DNA of 64,000 nt from CAUTXO01 sp963542625 (GCA_963542625.1 CAUTXO010000003.1:1-64000), one strand, 5' to 3'. Counted from the stretch's first letter, positions 30,433 to 41,831 are shown. The notes: generated by a model from the sequence alone, not told the origin. Numbers and translations: made by a program.

Positions 30433-31272
30433 ATGGCAATTAAAACATACAAACCATACACACCCTCTAGGCGGTGGATAACAACAATTTCAAATAGCGA
30501 CATTACAGCTAAGCCAAGCGTAAAATCCTTGCTTGTTATGCTTAATTCAAAAGCCGGTAGAAATAACCAAGGCAGAATTACGTCAAGGCACAAACAAAGA
30601 GGCGCGAAAAAACTTTATAGAATTATTGATTTTAAAAGAGATAAATTCGGCGTTGAAGGAACGGTTAAGGCAATAGAATACGATCCTTACAGAAACGCGC
30701 GCATCGCTCTTGTTTATTATGTTGATGGCGATAAAAGATACATCATTCAGCCAGAAGGCTTGAAAGTTGGCAACAAAATAGCTTCCGCCGAAGAAGGTCT
30801 TGACATTATCGTAGGTAACGCTATGAAGTTAAAGTCAATTCCTATCGGAACGATTATCCATAACATTGAGCTAAAACCAGGCAAGGGCGCACAGATTGCA
30901 AGAACAGCCGGATCTTACGCTCAGCTTATGGGTAGAGAAGGTAAATACACAAGCGTAAGACTTCCAAGCGGCGAGATGAGATACGTTTTGTCTGAGTGTA
31001 TGGCTACGATAGGCACGGTTAGCAATGCCGAGTTTTTTAATATGTCTGTAGGTAAGGCTGGTAGAAATAGGTATTTAGGTGTCAGACCGCAAACTAGAGG
31101 CTCAGCGATGAACCCAATCGACCACCCACACGGCGGTGGTGAAGGTAAGACCAATAGCTCCGGCCACCCTGTTACTCCTTGGGGAATGCCAACTAAAGGT
31201 TTCAAGACAAGATCTAAGAAAAAGTATTCTGATAGATTGATTATTTCAAGAAGAAAAAAAGGTGTAAGATAA
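30433..31272 (+). CDS. rplB: Ribosomal protein L2
   Basis: Core 50S protein needed for subunit joining and peptidyl transfer. 279 residues. The C-terminal [20 protein letters not shown] contains the conserved histidine of the L2 signature. Its stop overlaps the rpsS start. Confidence 0.99.
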   Translation: MAIKTYKPYTPSRRWITTISNSDITAKPSVKSLLVMLNSKAGRNNQGRITSRHKQRGAKKLYRIIDFKRDKFGVEGTVKAIEYDPYRNARIALVYYVDGDKRYIIQPEGLKVGNKIASAEEGLDIIVGNAMKLKSIPIGTIIHNIELKPGKGAQIARTAGSYAQLMGREGKYTSVRLPSGEMRYVLSECMATIGTVSNAEFFNMSVGKAGRNRYLGVRPQTRGSAMNPIDHPHGGGEGKTNSSGHPVTPWGMPTKGFKTRSKKKYSDRLIISRRKKGVR

Positions 31273-31553
31273 TGGCAAGATCTCTTAAAAAAGGCCCCTT
31301 TATTGACGAGCATTTGAATAAAAAAGTTCAAACCGCCATTAAAGAAAAAAGCAACAAACCAATTAAAACTTGGTCAAGAAGAAGCACCATTATGCCCGAT
31401 ATGGTAGGCCTAACTTTTATGGTGCATAACGGCAGGGATCACGTCCCCGTTTATGTAACAGAAAATCACATTGGATACAAGCTTGGCGAGTTTGCCCCTA
31501 CGCGGACTTTCAAAGGGCATAAGGGCTCAGTTCAAAAGAAGATAGGTAAGTAA
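31272..31553 (+). CDS. rpsS: Ribosomal protein S19
   Basis: 30S head protein contacting S13. 93 residues: [15 protein letters not shown] and [17 protein letters not shown] ([16 protein letters not shown]). One-base overlap with rplB. Confidence 0.98.
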   Translation: MARSLKKGPFIDEHLNKKVQTAIKEKSNKPIKTWSRRSTIMPDMVGLTFMVHNGRDHVPVYVTENHIGYKLGEFAPTRTFKGHKGSVQKKIGK

Positions 31554-31554
31554 T

Positions 31555-31881
31555 ATGAGAAGCGTATTAAAATTTACTAGACTCTCTCCTACAAAGGCTA
31601 GGCTTATAGCTAGACAAATACAAGGTATGAATGCCGAATTTGCGCTTGCGAGCCTTGAATTTACCCCAAATAAAGCGGCAAAGGTTTTGTATAAATGTGT
31701 TGTTAGTGCTTTATCAAACGCTTCACTTGAAGCAAAGGACGCAACAATAGTTTCTTGTAGGGTTGATAAGGGGCCGGTATTAAAAAGATTTATGCCAAGA
31801 GCTAGAGGAAGAGCTACAAAGATCAAGAAACCTACTTCTAACATAATTGTCGAAGTTAATGAAATCAAAGGTGATAAATAA
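31555..31881 (+). CDS. rplV: Ribosomal protein L22
   Basis: 50S protein whose loop extends into the exit tunnel. 108 residues, with [16 protein letters not shown] and the C-terminal [17 protein letters not shown]. Two bases after rpsS. Confidence 0.98.
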   Translation: MRSVLKFTRLSPTKARLIARQIQGMNAEFALASLEFTPNKAAKVLYKCVVSALSNASLEAKDATIVSCRVDKGPVLKRFMPRARGRATKIKKPTSNIIVEVNEIKGDK

Positions 31882-32576
31882 TGGGTCAAAAAGTTCATCC
31901 TATCGGTTTAAGGCTGGGAATAAATGAAAATTGGAGATCTAGATGGTTTCCTTCTAAGGCGAATTTAGTAGAAAATATATCCGAAGATCACAAGGTTAGA
32001 AGCTTTCTAAAAGAAAAATTATATTTCGCTGGCATTAGCGACATTATCATAGAAAGAACGGCTAAGAAAATAAAGGTAACTTTACTAGCTGCCAAACCAG
32101 GAATTATCATCGGCAAAAAGGGCTCAGAGATAGAAAAGCTAAAAGATGATGTTTCAAAGCTTGTAAATAAAGAAGTTATTGTAAATATTAAAGAAGAAAG
32201 AAAGCCTCAGATCTCAGCTCAACTTGCGGCTGAAAATATAGCAACACAACTTGAAAAGCGCGTTGCCTTTAGAAGGGCTATGAAAAAGGTTATGTCTTTA
32301 GCTTTAAAAAGCGGCGCAAAGGGTGTAAAAGCTCAAGTTTCAGGTAGGTTGGGTGGCGCTGAAATGGCTAGAGTTGAGTGGTATTTGGAAGGTAGGGTGC
32401 CCTTGCATACCTTAAGAGCAAAGCTTGATTACGGTTACGCTCAAGCCAAAACAACCTATGGAAACATAGGTGTAAAGGTGTGGATCTTTAAGGGTGAAGT
32501 TTTAGCAAGCGGTATCACTCCCGAAGAACAAAAAGAAAAACCTTCGAGAAAACCAAGAAGAAAAAAGGCTGAATAA
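31881..32576 (+). CDS. rpsC: Ribosomal protein S3
   Basis: 30S protein at the mRNA entry, part of the ribosomal helicase. 231 residues with a KH domain ([16 protein letters not shown]) and a basic tail. Overlaps rplV and rplP by one base each. Confidence 0.98.
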   Translation: MGQKVHPIGLRLGINENWRSRWFPSKANLVENISEDHKVRSFLKEKLYFAGISDIIIERTAKKIKVTLLAAKPGIIIGKKGSEIEKLKDDVSKLVNKEVIVNIKEERKPQISAQLAAENIATQLEKRVAFRRAMKKVMSLALKSGAKGVKAQVSGRLGGAEMARVEWYLEGRVPLHTLRAKLDYGYAQAKTTYGNIGVKVWIFKGEVLASGITPEEQKEKPSRKPRRKKAE

Positions 32577-33001
32577 TGTTAATGCCAAAGAAAACAAAAT
32601 TTAGAAAAATGCAAAAGGGCAGAAGCCGTGGCAAGAGCTTTAAGGGCAATTCCATCGAGTTTGGGACTGTTGCCTTAAAGGCCTTGAGTGCTGGTAGGAT
32701 CAACTCAAGACAAATAGAAGCTGCCAGAATTGCTATGACTAGGCATATTAACCGCCAAGGTAAGGTTTGGATAAGAATTTTCCCTGATAAGCCTATTAGC
32801 AAAAAGCCCCTTGAAACGAGAATGGGTAAGGGTAAGGGCGCAGTGGAAGATTGGGTTATGAATATTAAGACAGGACGGATCCTTTACGAAATAGCGGGCG
32901 TTAGCGACGTAGTTGCCAAAGAAGCCCTGACGATTGCCGGCCATAAATTACCATTGCTAACTAAAATAGTTACGATAGAGAGTGAAAATGAAATATACTG
33001 A
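32576..33001 (+). CDS. rplP: Ribosomal protein L16
   Basis: 50S protein near the A-site tRNA. 141 residues. Two ATG codons are close; I keep 32576 ([16 protein letters not shown]), which matches the ML-PK start of the family and has AAAAAAGG seven bases upstream. Confidence 0.97.
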   Translation: MLMPKKTKFRKMQKGRSRGKSFKGNSIEFGTVALKALSAGRINSRQIEAARIAMTRHINRQGKVWIRIFPDKPISKKPLETRMGKGKGAVEDWVMNIKTGRILYEIAGVSDVVAKEALTIAGHKLPLLTKIVTIESENEIY

Positions 33002-33188
33002 ACTAAAAGATAAAGATGTAAAAGATCTTGTCTCTTTGCTTAAGGAGAAAAGAATGCAACTTTTTACCTTGAAGATCAAGCAAAAGACAATGCAGTTGCA
33101 AAATACGTCAGAGCTTAGATCCATAAAGAAAGATCTTGCAAGGATTTCGACTGTGCTTACCAGCAAAAGGATAGCCGATGGAAAATAG
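32988..33188 (+). CDS. rpmC: Ribosomal protein L29
   Basis: Small helical 50S protein near the tunnel exit. I use ATG 32988 ([14 protein letters not shown]), with GAGAG upstream; a GTG at 32982 is in frame. 66 residues. It starts inside the end of rplP and overlaps rpsQ. Confidence 0.95.
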   Translation: MKYTELKDKDVKDLVSLLKEKRMQLFTLKIKQKTMQLQNTSELRSIKKDLARISTVLTSKRIADGK

Positions 33189-33441
33189 CACTAAAAAAAG
33201 AATTATCCAAGGTGATGTGATTTCCAAAAGCGGAGACAAAACGGTTAGTGTTTTGGTTGAGCGTAAGGTTTTGCACCCAAAATACAAGAAATACATAAGA
33301 AAATTTAAGAAATATTTGGTGCACGATGAGAAAAACGAGCTTTTACAAGGCGATAAGGTTGTGGCAAAGGAATGCAAGCCATTTTCACGAAAAAAGTCGT
33401 TTATTTTAGAGTCATTTACTAGACCGGAGAGTGTTGAATGA
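33178..33441 (+). CDS. rpsQ: Ribosomal protein S17
   Basis: Primary 16S rRNA-binding protein. 87 residues with [20 protein letters not shown] and the [19 protein letters not shown] core. Overlaps both neighbours. Confidence 0.98.
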   Translation: MENSTKKRIIQGDVISKSGDKTVSVLVERKVLHPKYKKYIRKFKKYLVHDEKNELLQGDKVVAKECKPFSRKKSFILESFTRPESVE

Positions 33442-33806
33442 TACAAAGTTTTACAAGACTTACCGTTGCCGACAACAGTGGCGCAAAAGAAATTATGTGC
33501 ATAAAAGTTTTAGGCGGAAGTAAGAGAAGATACGCGAGCCTTGGCGATGTTATAGTCGCTTCCGTTAAAAAGGCCATACCTAACGCTAAAGTAAAAAAAG
33601 GGCAGGTTGTAAAGGCCGTTATTGTCAGAACAAGCAAAGAAGTTCATAGAGAAAACGGATCTCTCATAAGATTTGATGAAAACGCAGCCGTGATCTTAGA
33701 TGCTAAAAAAGATCCGATAGGAACGCGCATATTTGGTCCCATCGGCAGAGAAGTTAGATACGCCAATTTTATGAAGATCGTATCACTTGCTCCGGAGGTT
33801 TTATAA
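33438..33806 (+). CDS. rplN: Ribosomal protein L14
   Basis: 50S interface protein. 122 residues, [19 protein letters not shown] start and [19 protein letters not shown] end, the standard length. Confidence 0.99.
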   Translation: MIQSFTRLTVADNSGAKEIMCIKVLGGSKRRYASLGDVIVASVKKAIPNAKVKKGQVVKAVIVRTSKEVHRENGSLIRFDENAAVILDAKKDPIGTRIFGPIGREVRYANFMKIVSLAPEVL

Positions 33807-34036
33807 TGAGAAAGTGCAGTATTAAAAAGGGTGATACGGTTAAGATTATCACAGGCAACGACAAGGGAAAAGAAGCGGAAGTTTTAAGAGTTCTGCTTAA
33901 GAAAGATTGTGTTGTTGTTTCTGGTTGCAATACCGCCAAAAAGGCTGTTAAACCATCGGAAAAAAATAAAAACGGCGGTTTTGAAACAAAAGAAATGCCG
34001 ATACACATTTCCAATGTTGTCAAGGTAGAGAGGTAG
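33806..34036 (+). CDS. rplX: Ribosomal protein L24
   Basis: 50S assembly initiator. 76 residues, KOW motif [20 protein letters not shown]. Shorter than E. coli L24 (104), as usual in this phylum. Confidence 0.97.
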   Translation: MRKCSIKKGDTVKIITGNDKGKEAEVLRVLLKKDCVVVSGCNTAKKAVKPSEKNKNGGFETKEMPIHISNVVKVER

Positions 34037-34038
34037 CA

Positions 34039-34581
34039 ATGGTTAATATACTAAAAAAAATAGAAGATGGCAGATCGGTTTTAACCAAGGATTTTTCCAT
34101 TAAAAATCCTATGCTGTTGCCAAAACTTGAAAAGGTTGTCATTAGCGTAGGCGCTGGAAACGATTCCAAAGACGCCAAGCTATTACAAAACATAGCAGAT
34201 ACTGTTTCTTTGATAGCCGGACAAAAGGCTGTCATCGTCAATGCAAAAAAGAGCATAGCTTCCTTTAAGATCAGAAGCGGTATGAGCGTTGGCGTTAAGG
34301 TAACTCTTAGAAACAAGAAAATGTATAACTTTTTAGAGAAGTTTATTAGCATATCGGCACCTAGGATCAAAGACTTTAGGGGCTTTAGCCCTAACGGTTT
34401 TGATGGAAACGGCAATTATAGTTTCGGCCTTAATGAACAATTGATTTTTCCAGAAGTTAAATACGATGATATTATCAAGGTTCACGGTATGAATATAAAC
34501 ATAGTAACTAATTGTGGAAATGATAAATTAGCTTATAAGATGCTTGAGTTAATCGGTTTTCCATTTGCAAGGAAGTTTTAA
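34039..34581 (+). CDS. rplE: Ribosomal protein L5
   Basis: 5S rRNA-binding protein. 180 residues with [20 protein letters not shown] and [20 protein letters not shown]. Shares its last base with rpsN. Confidence 0.98.
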   Translation: MVNILKKIEDGRSVLTKDFSIKNPMLLPKLEKVVISVGAGNDSKDAKLLQNIADTVSLIAGQKAVIVNAKKSIASFKIRSGMSVGVKVTLRNKKMYNFLEKFISISAPRIKDFRGFSPNGFDGNGNYSFGLNEQLIFPEVKYDDIIKVHGMNINIVTNCGNDKLAYKMLELIGFPFARKF

Positions 34582-34766
34582 TGGCTAAGAAATCTATGAT
34601 AGCAAAGGCTAACAGAAAGCCGAAGTTTAAAGTTAGGGCATACACAAGGTGCAAGATCTGCGGACGACCAAGATCTGTGTATAGGGACTTTGGGATTTGT
34701 AGAGTATGTTTTAGAAAAATGGCTAGCGAAGGCTTGTTGCCCGGCGTTAGAAAATCAAGTTGGTAG
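34581..34766 (+). CDS. rpsN: Ribosomal protein S14, zinc-binding type
   Basis: 30S head protein. 61 residues with a C-X2-C...C-X2-C zinc ribbon (CKICGRP and CRVCF). This short zinc type is the one found in Campylobacter, in contrast to the 101-residue zinc-free form of E. coli. Confidence 0.98.
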   Translation: MAKKSMIAKANRKPKFKVRAYTRCKICGRPRSVYRDFGICRVCFRKMASEGLLPGVRKSSW

Positions 34767-34778
34767 GAGTAATAGCTT

Positions 34779-35180
34779 ATGATGAGTGATATTGTTGCAG
34801 ATTCAATTACTAGGATTAGAAATGCAAGCATAAGGAAGAAACTTTCTACCGTTTTGCTTTATTCTAAAACTATTGAATCTATCGTGAAAGTTTTGGAACA
34901 AAAGGGTTACATTGATTCATACAAGGTAGATGAAGTGAGCCCTTCAAAAAAGAGCATAGAGGTGTTTTTAAAATACAATGAAGAAACCGGCAAAAGCGCT
35001 ATCTCGGAGATTAAAAGGATCTCTACTCCTGGAAGGCGTGTTTATAAACCTTCATCTGATATAAAAAAGTTCAAAAATGGTTACGGTTTGATTATTATCA
35101 CAACCTCTAAGGGCGTTTTAAGTAACGATGAAGCTCACAAGCAAAATGTGGGCGGCGAAGTTTTATGCACTGTGTGGTAA
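34779..35180 (+). CDS. rpsH: Ribosomal protein S8
   Basis: 30S platform protein. 133 residues. The start is ATG 34779 or 34782 (tandem MM); GGAG lies nine bases before the first. Conserved end [13 protein letters not shown] and [16 protein letters not shown] motif ([13 protein letters not shown]). Confidence 0.97.
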   Translation: MMSDIVADSITRIRNASIRKKLSTVLLYSKTIESIVKVLEQKGYIDSYKVDEVSPSKKSIEVFLKYNEETGKSAISEIKRISTPGRRVYKPSSDIKKFKNGYGLIIITTSKGVLSNDEAHKQNVGGEVLCTVW

Positions 35181-35190
35181 AGGTAGAATT

Positions 35191-35727
35191 ATGTCTCGAA
35201 TAGGAAAAGCACCGATTGTATTGCCAGCTGTGGTTGAAGTAAAAATCGACGGCAATAATATTATTTTTAAAACGTCCAAGTATGAAAGAGTGCTAAACAC
35301 ATACGGTAGAGTTGTGCTATCTCTTGAAGCGAATGTTTTGAAGTTTGATCTAAAAGACGACACGAGAGAATCAAAAGCTTTCTGGGGCACTTACAGGGCG
35401 CTTGCAAATAATATTGTTAGTGGAATGGTTAAACCTTATGAAAAGAAGCTTGAAATAAACGGCGTTGGTTATAGGGCTGCCGTTAAGGGAAATGTTTTAG
35501 AGCTGAATTTAGGTTTTTCACATCCAGTGAATTACGATATTCCAAAAGATATAGAAATCGCCGTTGATAAGAATGTATCCATAAGCATTAAGGGCATTGA
35601 TAAGCATTTGGTTGGTCAGGTTGCGGCAAACATTAGAGGTTTTAGGCCGCCAGAACCTTACAAGGGCAAGGGCATTAAGTATCTTGATGAAGTTATCGTG
35701 AAGAAAGTCGGCAAGACAGCTAAATAG
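35191..35727 (+). CDS. rplF: Ribosomal protein L6
   Basis: 50S protein near the GTPase centre. I begin at ATG 35191 ([12 protein letters not shown]), the family start; the frame extends upstream into rpsH. 178 residues, with [19 protein letters not shown] near the C-terminus. Confidence 0.98.
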   Translation: MSRIGKAPIVLPAVVEVKIDGNNIIFKTSKYERVLNTYGRVVLSLEANVLKFDLKDDTRESKAFWGTYRALANNIVSGMVKPYEKKLEINGVGYRAAVKGNVLELNLGFSHPVNYDIPKDIEIAVDKNVSISIKGIDKHLVGQVAANIRGFRPPEPYKGKGIKYLDEVIVKKVGKTAK

Positions 35728-35735
35728 GATCAAGT

Positions 35736-36092
35736 ATGACAAATAAGTTATTGCAAAATAAATTAAATTCAAGAGCTAAGAGAAAAAAGAAGATAAGAGC
35801 CTTGATTAGCGGTGATGCGAAAAGACCGAGAATAACAGTGTTTAGATCTAACAGGTTTTTCTACGCTCAGGCTATTGACGATGAAAGCGGGGCTACATTG
35901 GCTGTTTTTGATGGTTCTAAGGAAAAAGTTTCTTCTAATAAAGAAGGCGCTAAAAAGGCCGCAGCTGTTTTTGCCAAAGCTCTAAAGGGCAAAAACATAG
36001 GCGAAGTTGTTTATGATCGCAATGGTTATCTCTACCACGGCGTTGTAAAAGCTTTTGCGGACGAGCTTAGAAATCAATCAATAAAATTATAA
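35736..36092 (+). CDS. rplR: Ribosomal protein L18
   Basis: 5S rRNA-binding protein. 118 residues: basic N-terminus, RPRITVFRSNRFFYAQAIDD, and the C-terminal VVYDRNGYLYHGVVKAFADE. Confidence 0.97.
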   Translation: MTNKLLQNKLNSRAKRKKKIRALISGDAKRPRITVFRSNRFFYAQAIDDESGATLAVFDGSKEKVSSNKEGAKKAAAVFAKALKGKNIGEVVYDRNGYLYHGVVKAFADELRNQSIKL

Positions 36093-36100
36093 GGTAGAGT

Positions 36101-36565
36101 ATGGCTAAGGTATTAAAAGAATACAATAAAGAAGAGTTTGAAGAGATCATAGTTAATGTTGGTCGCGTAACTAAGGTTGTTAAAGGTGGTAGGCGATTTA
36201 GATTTAGCACTCTTGTCGTAGTTGGCGATAGAAAAGGGAACGTCGGCTTTGGTGTTGGAAAGGCTAAAGAAATCCCAGACGCCGTGAGAAAGGCCGTTGA
36301 TGATGCTTTTAAAAATATGATATCCGTCAATTTAAAAGGATCTACGATAGCTCACGATGTCGATGGTAAATTTAACGCAAGCCGGGTCATCTTAAAGCCA
36401 GCGAGCGAAGGAACGGGTGTGATAGCGGGTGGCGCTGTTAGACCTGTTTTGGAATTAGCGGGTGTGAAAGATATTCTTACAAAATCGCTAAGATCTAACA
36501 ATCCGTCCAATGTTGTAAGAGCAACCGTTGATGCCTTATCTCAACTTAAAAATTCAAGGAAATAG
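36101..36565 (+). CDS. rpsE: Ribosomal protein S5
   Basis: 30S accuracy protein. 154 residues with [20 protein letters not shown] and [16 protein letters not shown]; ends with [15 protein letters not shown] ([14 protein letters not shown]). Confidence 0.98.
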   Translation: MAKVLKEYNKEEFEEIIVNVGRVTKVVKGGRRFRFSTLVVVGDRKGNVGFGVGKAKEIPDAVRKAVDDAFKNMISVNLKGSTIAHDVDGKFNASRVILKPASEGTGVIAGGAVRPVLELAGVKDILTKSLRSNNPSNVVRATVDALSQLKNSRK

Positions 36566-36567
36566 AT

Positions 36568-36969
36568 ATGTTGGAGAAATTAAAGCCAGCTAGAGGAAGT
36601 TCTAAAAAGATAAAGCGAGTTGGGAGAGGGCAGGGCAGCGGTATGGGCAAAACTTCTACCAGAGGCAATAAGGGCTATGGCGCTAGAACCGGTAGCGGAA
36701 TTAAGCCAGGGTTTGAAGGCGGGCAGCAACCGATCTACAAGCGATTGCCAAAAGTTGGCTTTAAGAGCAAGGTAGTTAAGCCATACGCCATAAATGTTGA
36801 TACTTTCAAAACTATTTTGGATCTTAAAGAAATCACAATGCAAAGCCTTTTTGATTTAAATATAGTCCCATCAAAGACCACTAAGATCAAGCTGATAGGC
36901 AAAAGCGCTTCTTCGCTTGCTCCTAAAATAAAAGATGAAAGCATAAGCTATTCAAACAAAAGTAAGTAA
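36568..36969 (+). CDS. rplO: Ribosomal protein L15
   Basis: 50S protein. 133 residues, with the Gly/Lys/Arg-rich [20 protein letters not shown] region and [17 protein letters not shown]. No rpmD lies between rpsE and rplO, as is normal in Campylobacterota. Confidence 0.98.
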   Translation: MLEKLKPARGSSKKIKRVGRGQGSGMGKTSTRGNKGYGARTGSGIKPGFEGGQQPIYKRLPKVGFKSKVVKPYAINVDTFKTILDLKEITMQSLFDLNIVPSKTTKIKLIGKSASSLAPKIKDESISYSNKSK

Positions 36970-36971
36970 TT

Positions 36972-38234
36972 ATGAATAAAGATCTAACCAATAAAATATT
37001 AATTACTCTTGGTTTTTTGCTTGTTTATAGGGTCTTGGCTTACGTCCCTACACCGGGCGTTGATGCTAGTGTTATCAAGGAATTTTTTGATAGCAATGCA
37101 GCTAATGCGCTTGGACTATTTAATATGTTTAGCGGCAAGGCCGTTGAGAGATTTAGCATTATATCTTTAGGCATTATGCCCTACATCACGGCGTCTATTA
37201 TAATGGAATTGGTAGCGGCTACATTCCCAGATCTTGGTAAGCTAAAAAAAGAGCGCGACGGTATGGTGAAGTATATGCAGATTATCCGTTATATGACGAT
37301 CGGCATAACACTCATTCAGGCCATAGGTGTGTCTATTGGTTTGCAAGGGCTCTCTGGTAGGGACGGACGCGCTGCTATTATGCTAGATCACAATACTTTC
37401 ATTGCATTATCTGCTATTTCTATGCTTACAGGCACGATGATCTTAATGTGGATCGGCGAGCAAATTACAAAAAAAGGCATAGGAAACGGAACAAGCTTGA
37501 TTATTTTTGCGGGTATAGTTTCAGCTATTCCTTCGGACATTACGCACACTTTCAAGCTGGTTAATACAGGCGATATGAACGTGCTCCAGTTACTTGTTAT
37601 CTTGGCGATAATCATTGTTACGGTCGGGCTTATTATATTTGTCGAGCTTGGCGAGCGCAGGGTGCCGATAACCTACTCCAGAAAAGTTATTATGGAAAAT
37701 AGGAATAAACGCGTTATGAACTACATTCCTATCAAGATCAATCTAAGCGGCGTTATTCCGCCCATTTTTGCGTCGGCTATTCTGATGTTTCCGGTCACTA
37801 TTTTGCAAACAAGCACAAACAAATACGTTCAGTCGTTTAACGATCTGCTAAACCCAAGCGGTTACGTGTTTAACGTTTTGACCTTTTTCTTTGTGGTGTT
37901 TTTTGCGTATTTTTATTCATCGATAGTGTTTAACTCTAAGGATATTTCGGAAAATCTAAAAAAGCAAGGTGGCTTTATTCCGGGTGTAAGACCGGGCGCT
38001 CATTCGGCTGATTTTTTAAACGATATAGCTTCAAGGCTAACGCTTACTGGATCTTTGTATCTAGGGCTAATTTCTACCTTGCCGTGGGTTTTGGTAAAGA
38101 GTATGGGAGTTCCGTTTTACTTTGGTGGTACTGCCGTGCTGATCGTGGTGCAGGTTGCATTGGATACTATGCGAAAAATAGAGGCTCAGATCTATATGAG
38201 TAAATACGAAACTCTAAGCGCAACGAGTTTTTAA
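36972..38234 (+). CDS. secY: Protein translocase subunit SecY
   Basis: Pore of the Sec translocon. 420 residues with ten hydrophobic helices; TPGVDASVIKEFF, LGIMPYITASIIMEL (plug/TM2 region), the cytoplasmic loop with GERRVPITYSRK and GFIPGVRPG are typical. One-base overlap with map. Confidence 0.98.
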   Translation: MNKDLTNKILITLGFLLVYRVLAYVPTPGVDASVIKEFFDSNAANALGLFNMFSGKAVERFSIISLGIMPYITASIIMELVAATFPDLGKLKKERDGMVKYMQIIRYMTIGITLIQAIGVSIGLQGLSGRDGRAAIMLDHNTFIALSAISMLTGTMILMWIGEQITKKGIGNGTSLIIFAGIVSAIPSDITHTFKLVNTGDMNVLQLLVILAIIIVTVGLIIFVELGERRVPITYSRKVIMENRNKRVMNYIPIKINLSGVIPPIFASAILMFPVTILQTSTNKYVQSFNDLLNPSGYVFNVLTFFFVVFFAYFYSSIVFNSKDISENLKKQGGFIPGVRPGAHSADFLNDIASRLTLTGSLYLGLISTLPWVLVKSMGVPFYFGGTAVLIVVQVALDTMRKIEAQIYMSKYETLSATSF

Positions 38235-39013
38235 TGTCTATTAATATCCGCTCCCCAAAAGAAATAGAGCTTTTGAGAAAGGCAAGCCAGATAGTCGCCG
38301 GCGCTTTGGATCTTGCAGAAGAAGAGATCAAAGAGGGTATGACCGCTATTGAGTTGGATAAAAAAATAGAAGATTACATACTAAAATCCGGCGCTAAACC
38401 TTCTTTTAAGGGCTTGTATGGCTTTCCAAATGCCGCTTGCATATCTTTTAACGAGGTCATCATACACGGCATTCCTGATAAAAGAAAGTTCAAAAGCGGT
38501 GATATTGTCGGCGTTGATATAGGCACCAATTTAGATGGTTGGTTTGGCGATGGCGCTAGGACTTTAAAGGTAGGCAAGGTCAGTGAAAGTGACGAAAAGC
38601 TTGTGAGCGCAACTGAAGAAGTCTTGCTTGAGTCTATCAAGCAAATCACGCTAGGTATGCATTTTAAAGAGCTTAGCCAGATCCTAGAGTATGAGATCAC
38701 AAAGCGCGGTTTTGTCCCGCTTAGAAACTATTGCGGTCACGGGATAGGCAAAAGAGCTCACGAAGAGCCTAGCATATTAAATTACGTTGTTGGCAAGCCA
38801 AATCAAGGACCGAAAATTAAAAACGGTATGGTGTTTTGCATTGAGCCTATGCTTTGCCAAAAAAGCGGCGATTCCAATACCCTTAGCGACAATTGGGGTG
38901 TCGTTAGCACCGACGGTTTGAACGGTAGCCATTTCGAGCATACGGTCGCTATGATAGACGGTGTTGCCGAGATTTTAACATTATCAACGAAAGGTGATCG
39001 TGGCAAAAGATGA
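38234..39013 (+). CDS. map: Methionine aminopeptidase type I
   Basis: Removes the initiator methionine. 259 residues. Metal ligands lie in [19 protein letters not shown] (two Asp), [15 protein letters not shown] (His), CIEPMLC (Glu) and the last Glu in SHFEHTVAM. It overlaps the infA start. Confidence 0.97.
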   Translation: MSINIRSPKEIELLRKASQIVAGALDLAEEEIKEGMTAIELDKKIEDYILKSGAKPSFKGLYGFPNAACISFNEVIIHGIPDKRKFKSGDIVGVDIGTNLDGWFGDGARTLKVGKVSESDEKLVSATEEVLLESIKQITLGMHFKELSQILEYEITKRGFVPLRNYCGHGIGKRAHEEPSILNYVVGKPNQGPKIKNGMVFCIEPMLCQKSGDSNTLSDNWGVVSTDGLNGSHFEHTVAMIDGVAEILTLSTKGDRGKR

Positions 39014-39218
39014 CATTATAGAAATCGACGGACTGGTGATTGAGGCATTGCCTAACGCTACGTTTAAAGTTGAATTAGATAATAAGCACGTGGTTTTGTG
39101 CCACATTGCGGGCAAAATGAGAATGCACTATATTAGGATCTTGCCGGGAGATAAGGTTAGAGTGGAGCTCACACCTTATAGCTTGGATAAGGGCAGGATC
39201 ACTTACAGGCATAAGTAA
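39000..39218 (+). CDS. infA: Translation initiation factor IF-1
   Basis: Binds the 30S A site during initiation. I choose GTG 39000 ([13 protein letters not shown]), which gives the canonical 72 residues and has AAAGG upstream. Standard S1-like fold: [33 protein letters not shown]. Confidence 0.97.
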   Translation: MAKDDIIEIDGLVIEALPNATFKVELDNKHVVLCHIAGKMRMHYIRILPGDKVRVELTPYSLDKGRITYRHK

Positions 39219-39237
39219 TTTTTAAATGAAACTAAAC

Positions 39238-39243
39238 TATAAT
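39238..39243 (+). promoter_or_regulatory. Internal promoter before rpmJ
   Basis: Perfect TATAAT in an A/T-rich gap after infA, 41 bp before the rpmJ ATG. It could give extra transcription of rpmJ-rpsM-rpsK-rpsD-rpoA-rplQ. Confidence 0.55.
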
Positions 39244-39284
39244 TTCCACTTTTATCTTAAACGTGGATTGACTTGGAGAACAGT

Positions 39285-39398
39285 ATGAAAGTAAGAGCTA
39301 GCATAAAGAAAATGTGCGACAATTGTAAGATCATCAAAAGAAAGGGCGTTGTGCGAGTTATTTGCAAAAACCCTAAACATAAACAAAGACAAGGATAG
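39285..39398 (+). CDS. rpmJ: Ribosomal protein L36
   Basis: Only 37 codons plus stop: [20 protein letters not shown], then [20 protein letters not shown] ([17 protein letters not shown]). The zinc-type C-X2-C...C...H pattern is present. It is preceded by TTGGAGAA and lies just before rpsM, its usual place. Confidence 0.97.
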   Translation: MKVRASIKKMCDNCKIIKRKGVVRVICKNPKHKQRQG

Positions 39399-39400
39399 TT

Positions 39401-39769
39401 ATGGCGAGAATTGCAGGTGTTGATTTACCTAAATCTAAAAGATTAGAGTTTGCTTTAACCTATATTTATGGTATAGGGCATACGACTTCGGTCAAGATCT
39501 TAAATACCCTTGGGCTTTCCCTTGATAAGCGCGTTAAGGATCTAAGCGAGAGTGAAGCCGCCTTAATTGCAAAAGAGTTACGAAACTACGTGATCGAGGG
39601 GGATCTAAGACGACAAGTCGCTATGGATATTAAGAATTTAATGGATCTTGGCGGCTATCGCGGGCTTAGGCACAGAAGAGGTTTGCCTTGTAGGGGTCAA
39701 AAAACAAAAACCAATGCAAGAACAAGAAAAGGCAAGAAAAAAACGGTCGGCTCTAAAAGCGCCAGTTAA
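39401..39769 (+). CDS. rpsM: Ribosomal protein S13
   Basis: 30S head protein contacting the 50S subunit and P-site tRNA. 122 residues with [20 protein letters not shown] and the C-terminal [20 protein letters not shown]. Confidence 0.98.
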   Translation: MARIAGVDLPKSKRLEFALTYIYGIGHTTSVKILNTLGLSLDKRVKDLSESEAALIAKELRNYVIEGDLRRQVAMDIKNLMDLGGYRGLRHRRGLPCRGQKTKTNARTRKGKKKTVGSKSAS

Positions 39770-39781
39770 TAAAGGTTATTT

Positions 39782-40174
39782 ATGACAAAACAAAAGATCA
39801 AAACTAAAAGAAAAGTAAAAAAGAGCGTAGGCAAGTGCATCGTTCATATTGCTGCGAGCTTTAATAACACTACGGTTACGGTAACCGATGAATCCGGAAA
39901 TGTGCTTTGCTGGTCGACTGCTGGAGCCTTAGGTTTTAAGGGTAGCAAAAAATCAACTCCTTATGCGGCGCAACAAGCAGTAGAAGATGTGATGGCTAAG
40001 GCTATGGAATTTGGTGTCAAAGAAGTAGCCGTTAGAGTGCAAGGGCCTGGCGCTGGTAGAGAAACAGCCGTAAAAGCAATGGGATCTTTTGACGGAATAC
40101 GCGTTGTTAGCTTTAAAGATGTAACTCCGTTGGCGCACAACGGGTGCAGACCTCCTAAGAGAAGAAGGGTTTAA
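39782..40174 (+). CDS. rpsK: Ribosomal protein S11
   Basis: 30S platform protein. 130 residues: [20 protein letters not shown], and [15 protein letters not shown] at the end, a conserved C-terminus. Confidence 0.98.
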   Translation: MTKQKIKTKRKVKKSVGKCIVHIAASFNNTTVTVTDESGNVLCWSTAGALGFKGSKKSTPYAAQQAVEDVMAKAMEFGVKEVAVRVQGPGAGRETAVKAMGSFDGIRVVSFKDVTPLAHNGCRPPKRRRV

Positions 40175-40175
40175 T

Positions 40176-40802
40176 ATGGCAAGATATAGAGGACCGGTAG
40201 AAAAGATAGAAAGAAGACTTGGGGTAAGTTTGGGATTAAAAGGCGAGCGAAGACTGGCTGGAAAAGCTTCTATCGACAAAAGAAAATACGCTCCGGGTCA
40301 GCACGGTCAAAAGCACGGTAAGATCAGCGAATACGGCTATCAGCTACAAGAAAAGCAAAAAGTAAAATATATGTATGGTATTAGCGAAAAGCAATGCCGC
40401 AAGTATTATCAAGAAGCTAGCAGGCAAGAAGGCAATACGGGTGAAAACTTTATTTCCTTACTTGAAAGAAGGCTTGATAATATAGTTTATAGAATGGGAT
40501 TTGCCACAACAAGAAGCGGCGCTCGCCAGTTGGTAAGCCACGGCTTAATTTTGGTGGATGGCAAAAGAGTTGATATTCCGTCTTGCCTAGTGAAAGCGGG
40601 TCAAAAAATAGAAGTCAAAGAAAGCAAAAAAAATAACGTTCAAATACAAAGATCTTTGGAGCTCACAAATCAAGCAGGGCTTAGCTCTTGGGTTGATGTT
40701 GATAAGGACAAGGTTTTTGGTATTTTTACAAGACTTCCGCAAAGAGAAGAAGTAAATATTCCAGTAGAAGAACGTTTGATAGTCGAATTGTATTCTAAAT
40801 AA
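40176..40802 (+). CDS. rpsD: Ribosomal protein S4
   Basis: 16S rRNA-binding assembly protein. 208 residues with the S4 domain ([20 protein letters not shown]) and [14 protein letters not shown] start. No N-terminal zinc cysteines were seen. Confidence 0.98.
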   Translation: MARYRGPVEKIERRLGVSLGLKGERRLAGKASIDKRKYAPGQHGQKHGKISEYGYQLQEKQKVKYMYGISEKQCRKYYQEASRQEGNTGENFISLLERRLDNIVYRMGFATTRSGARQLVSHGLILVDGKRVDIPSCLVKAGQKIEVKESKKNNVQIQRSLELTNQAGLSSWVDVDKDKVFGIFTRLPQREEVNIPVEERLIVELYSK

Positions 40803-40826
40803 TTAAGTTGAAAAGAGTAGCTAAAT

Positions 40827-41831
40827 ATGGAAAAGATAAGAATCTCGCCTTGCATTCCCGATAATTTTGAAATAAATAAAAATGGCTTTAAGGCTAGTAT
40901 TGCCATATATCCTTTTGAAGCGGGCTATGCCATAACCTTGGCTCATCCTGTAAAAAGGCTGATATTATCAAGCACCGTTGGGTATGCGCCTACGGCTCTT
41001 AAAATAGAAGGCGTTACTCACGAGTTTGATAGTATTAGGGGCGTGATTGAAGATGTGGCAAGCCTGATTATTAATCTAAAAAACATTAGATTTAAACTAA
41101 AAGATGAGACTGTCAATAAAAAAATAGTTTCATACAAATTCACGGGTTACAAAGAAGTTAAGGGCGCAGATTTTAATAATGACGACGTTGAAGTTTCGTC
41201 TGCCGATATGCACTTTGCTACTATAAATGAAGACGGCGAGTTGGATCTTACGCTTGTTATAGAAAAGGGAATGGGTTATGTTCCAAGCGAAGAGATCCGA
41301 GAGTCTGTTGAAGCTGGATTTTTACCTTTGGACGCTATTTTTACGCCCGTAAAAAGGGCTAATTACAGCATTGAAAAGGTCTTGGTTGAAGACAATCCAA
41401 ATTTTGAAAAGATCATATTCAATATAGAAACGGACGGTCAAATAGGGCCGGAAGTTGTCTTTCAAAATGCAGTTTCTACAATGTTTAAACAGTTAGAAAT
41501 TTTTAAAAATGAGTTCAATATAAGAACCGAAGCTCCGTCTAAAAAAGTGAAGCAGGAAAACACAAAACTAAAAACGCTTTGTATGAGAATAGAAGAGCTT
41601 AATTTTTCTGCAAGAAGCCATAATTGTCTTACAAGATCTGATATCAGATATGTTGGCGAAGTGGCTATGATGAGTGAGTCTGAAATTTCTAAGATCAAAA
41701 ATTTAGGAAAGAGATCCCTAGATGAGATCAAGCAAAAATTAGAAGATGTTGGCTTTCCCATTAATGCCGGTTTGTCCGATGATTTAAAAGACGAATTTAA
41801 AACTAAACTAAAAGAATTAAAGGCAAAATAA
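40827..41831 (+). CDS. rpoA: RNA polymerase alpha subunit
   Basis: Scaffold for RNA polymerase assembly and contact for UP elements and activators. 334 residues: N-terminal dimerisation domain (FEAGYAITLAHPVKRLILSS), linker, and C-terminal domain with ELNFSARSHNCLTRSDI and IKNLGKRSLDEIK. Confidence 0.98.
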   Translation: MEKIRISPCIPDNFEINKNGFKASIAIYPFEAGYAITLAHPVKRLILSSTVGYAPTALKIEGVTHEFDSIRGVIEDVASLIINLKNIRFKLKDETVNKKIVSYKFTGYKEVKGADFNNDDVEVSSADMHFATINEDGELDLTLVIEKGMGYVPSEEIRESVEAGFLPLDAIFTPVKRANYSIEKVLVEDNPNFEKIIFNIETDGQIGPEVVFQNAVSTMFKQLEIFKNEFNIRTEAPSKKVKQENTKLKTLCMRIEELNFSARSHNCLTRSDIRYVGEVAMMSESEISKIKNLGKRSLDEIKQKLEDVGFPINAGLSDDLKDEFKTKLKELKAK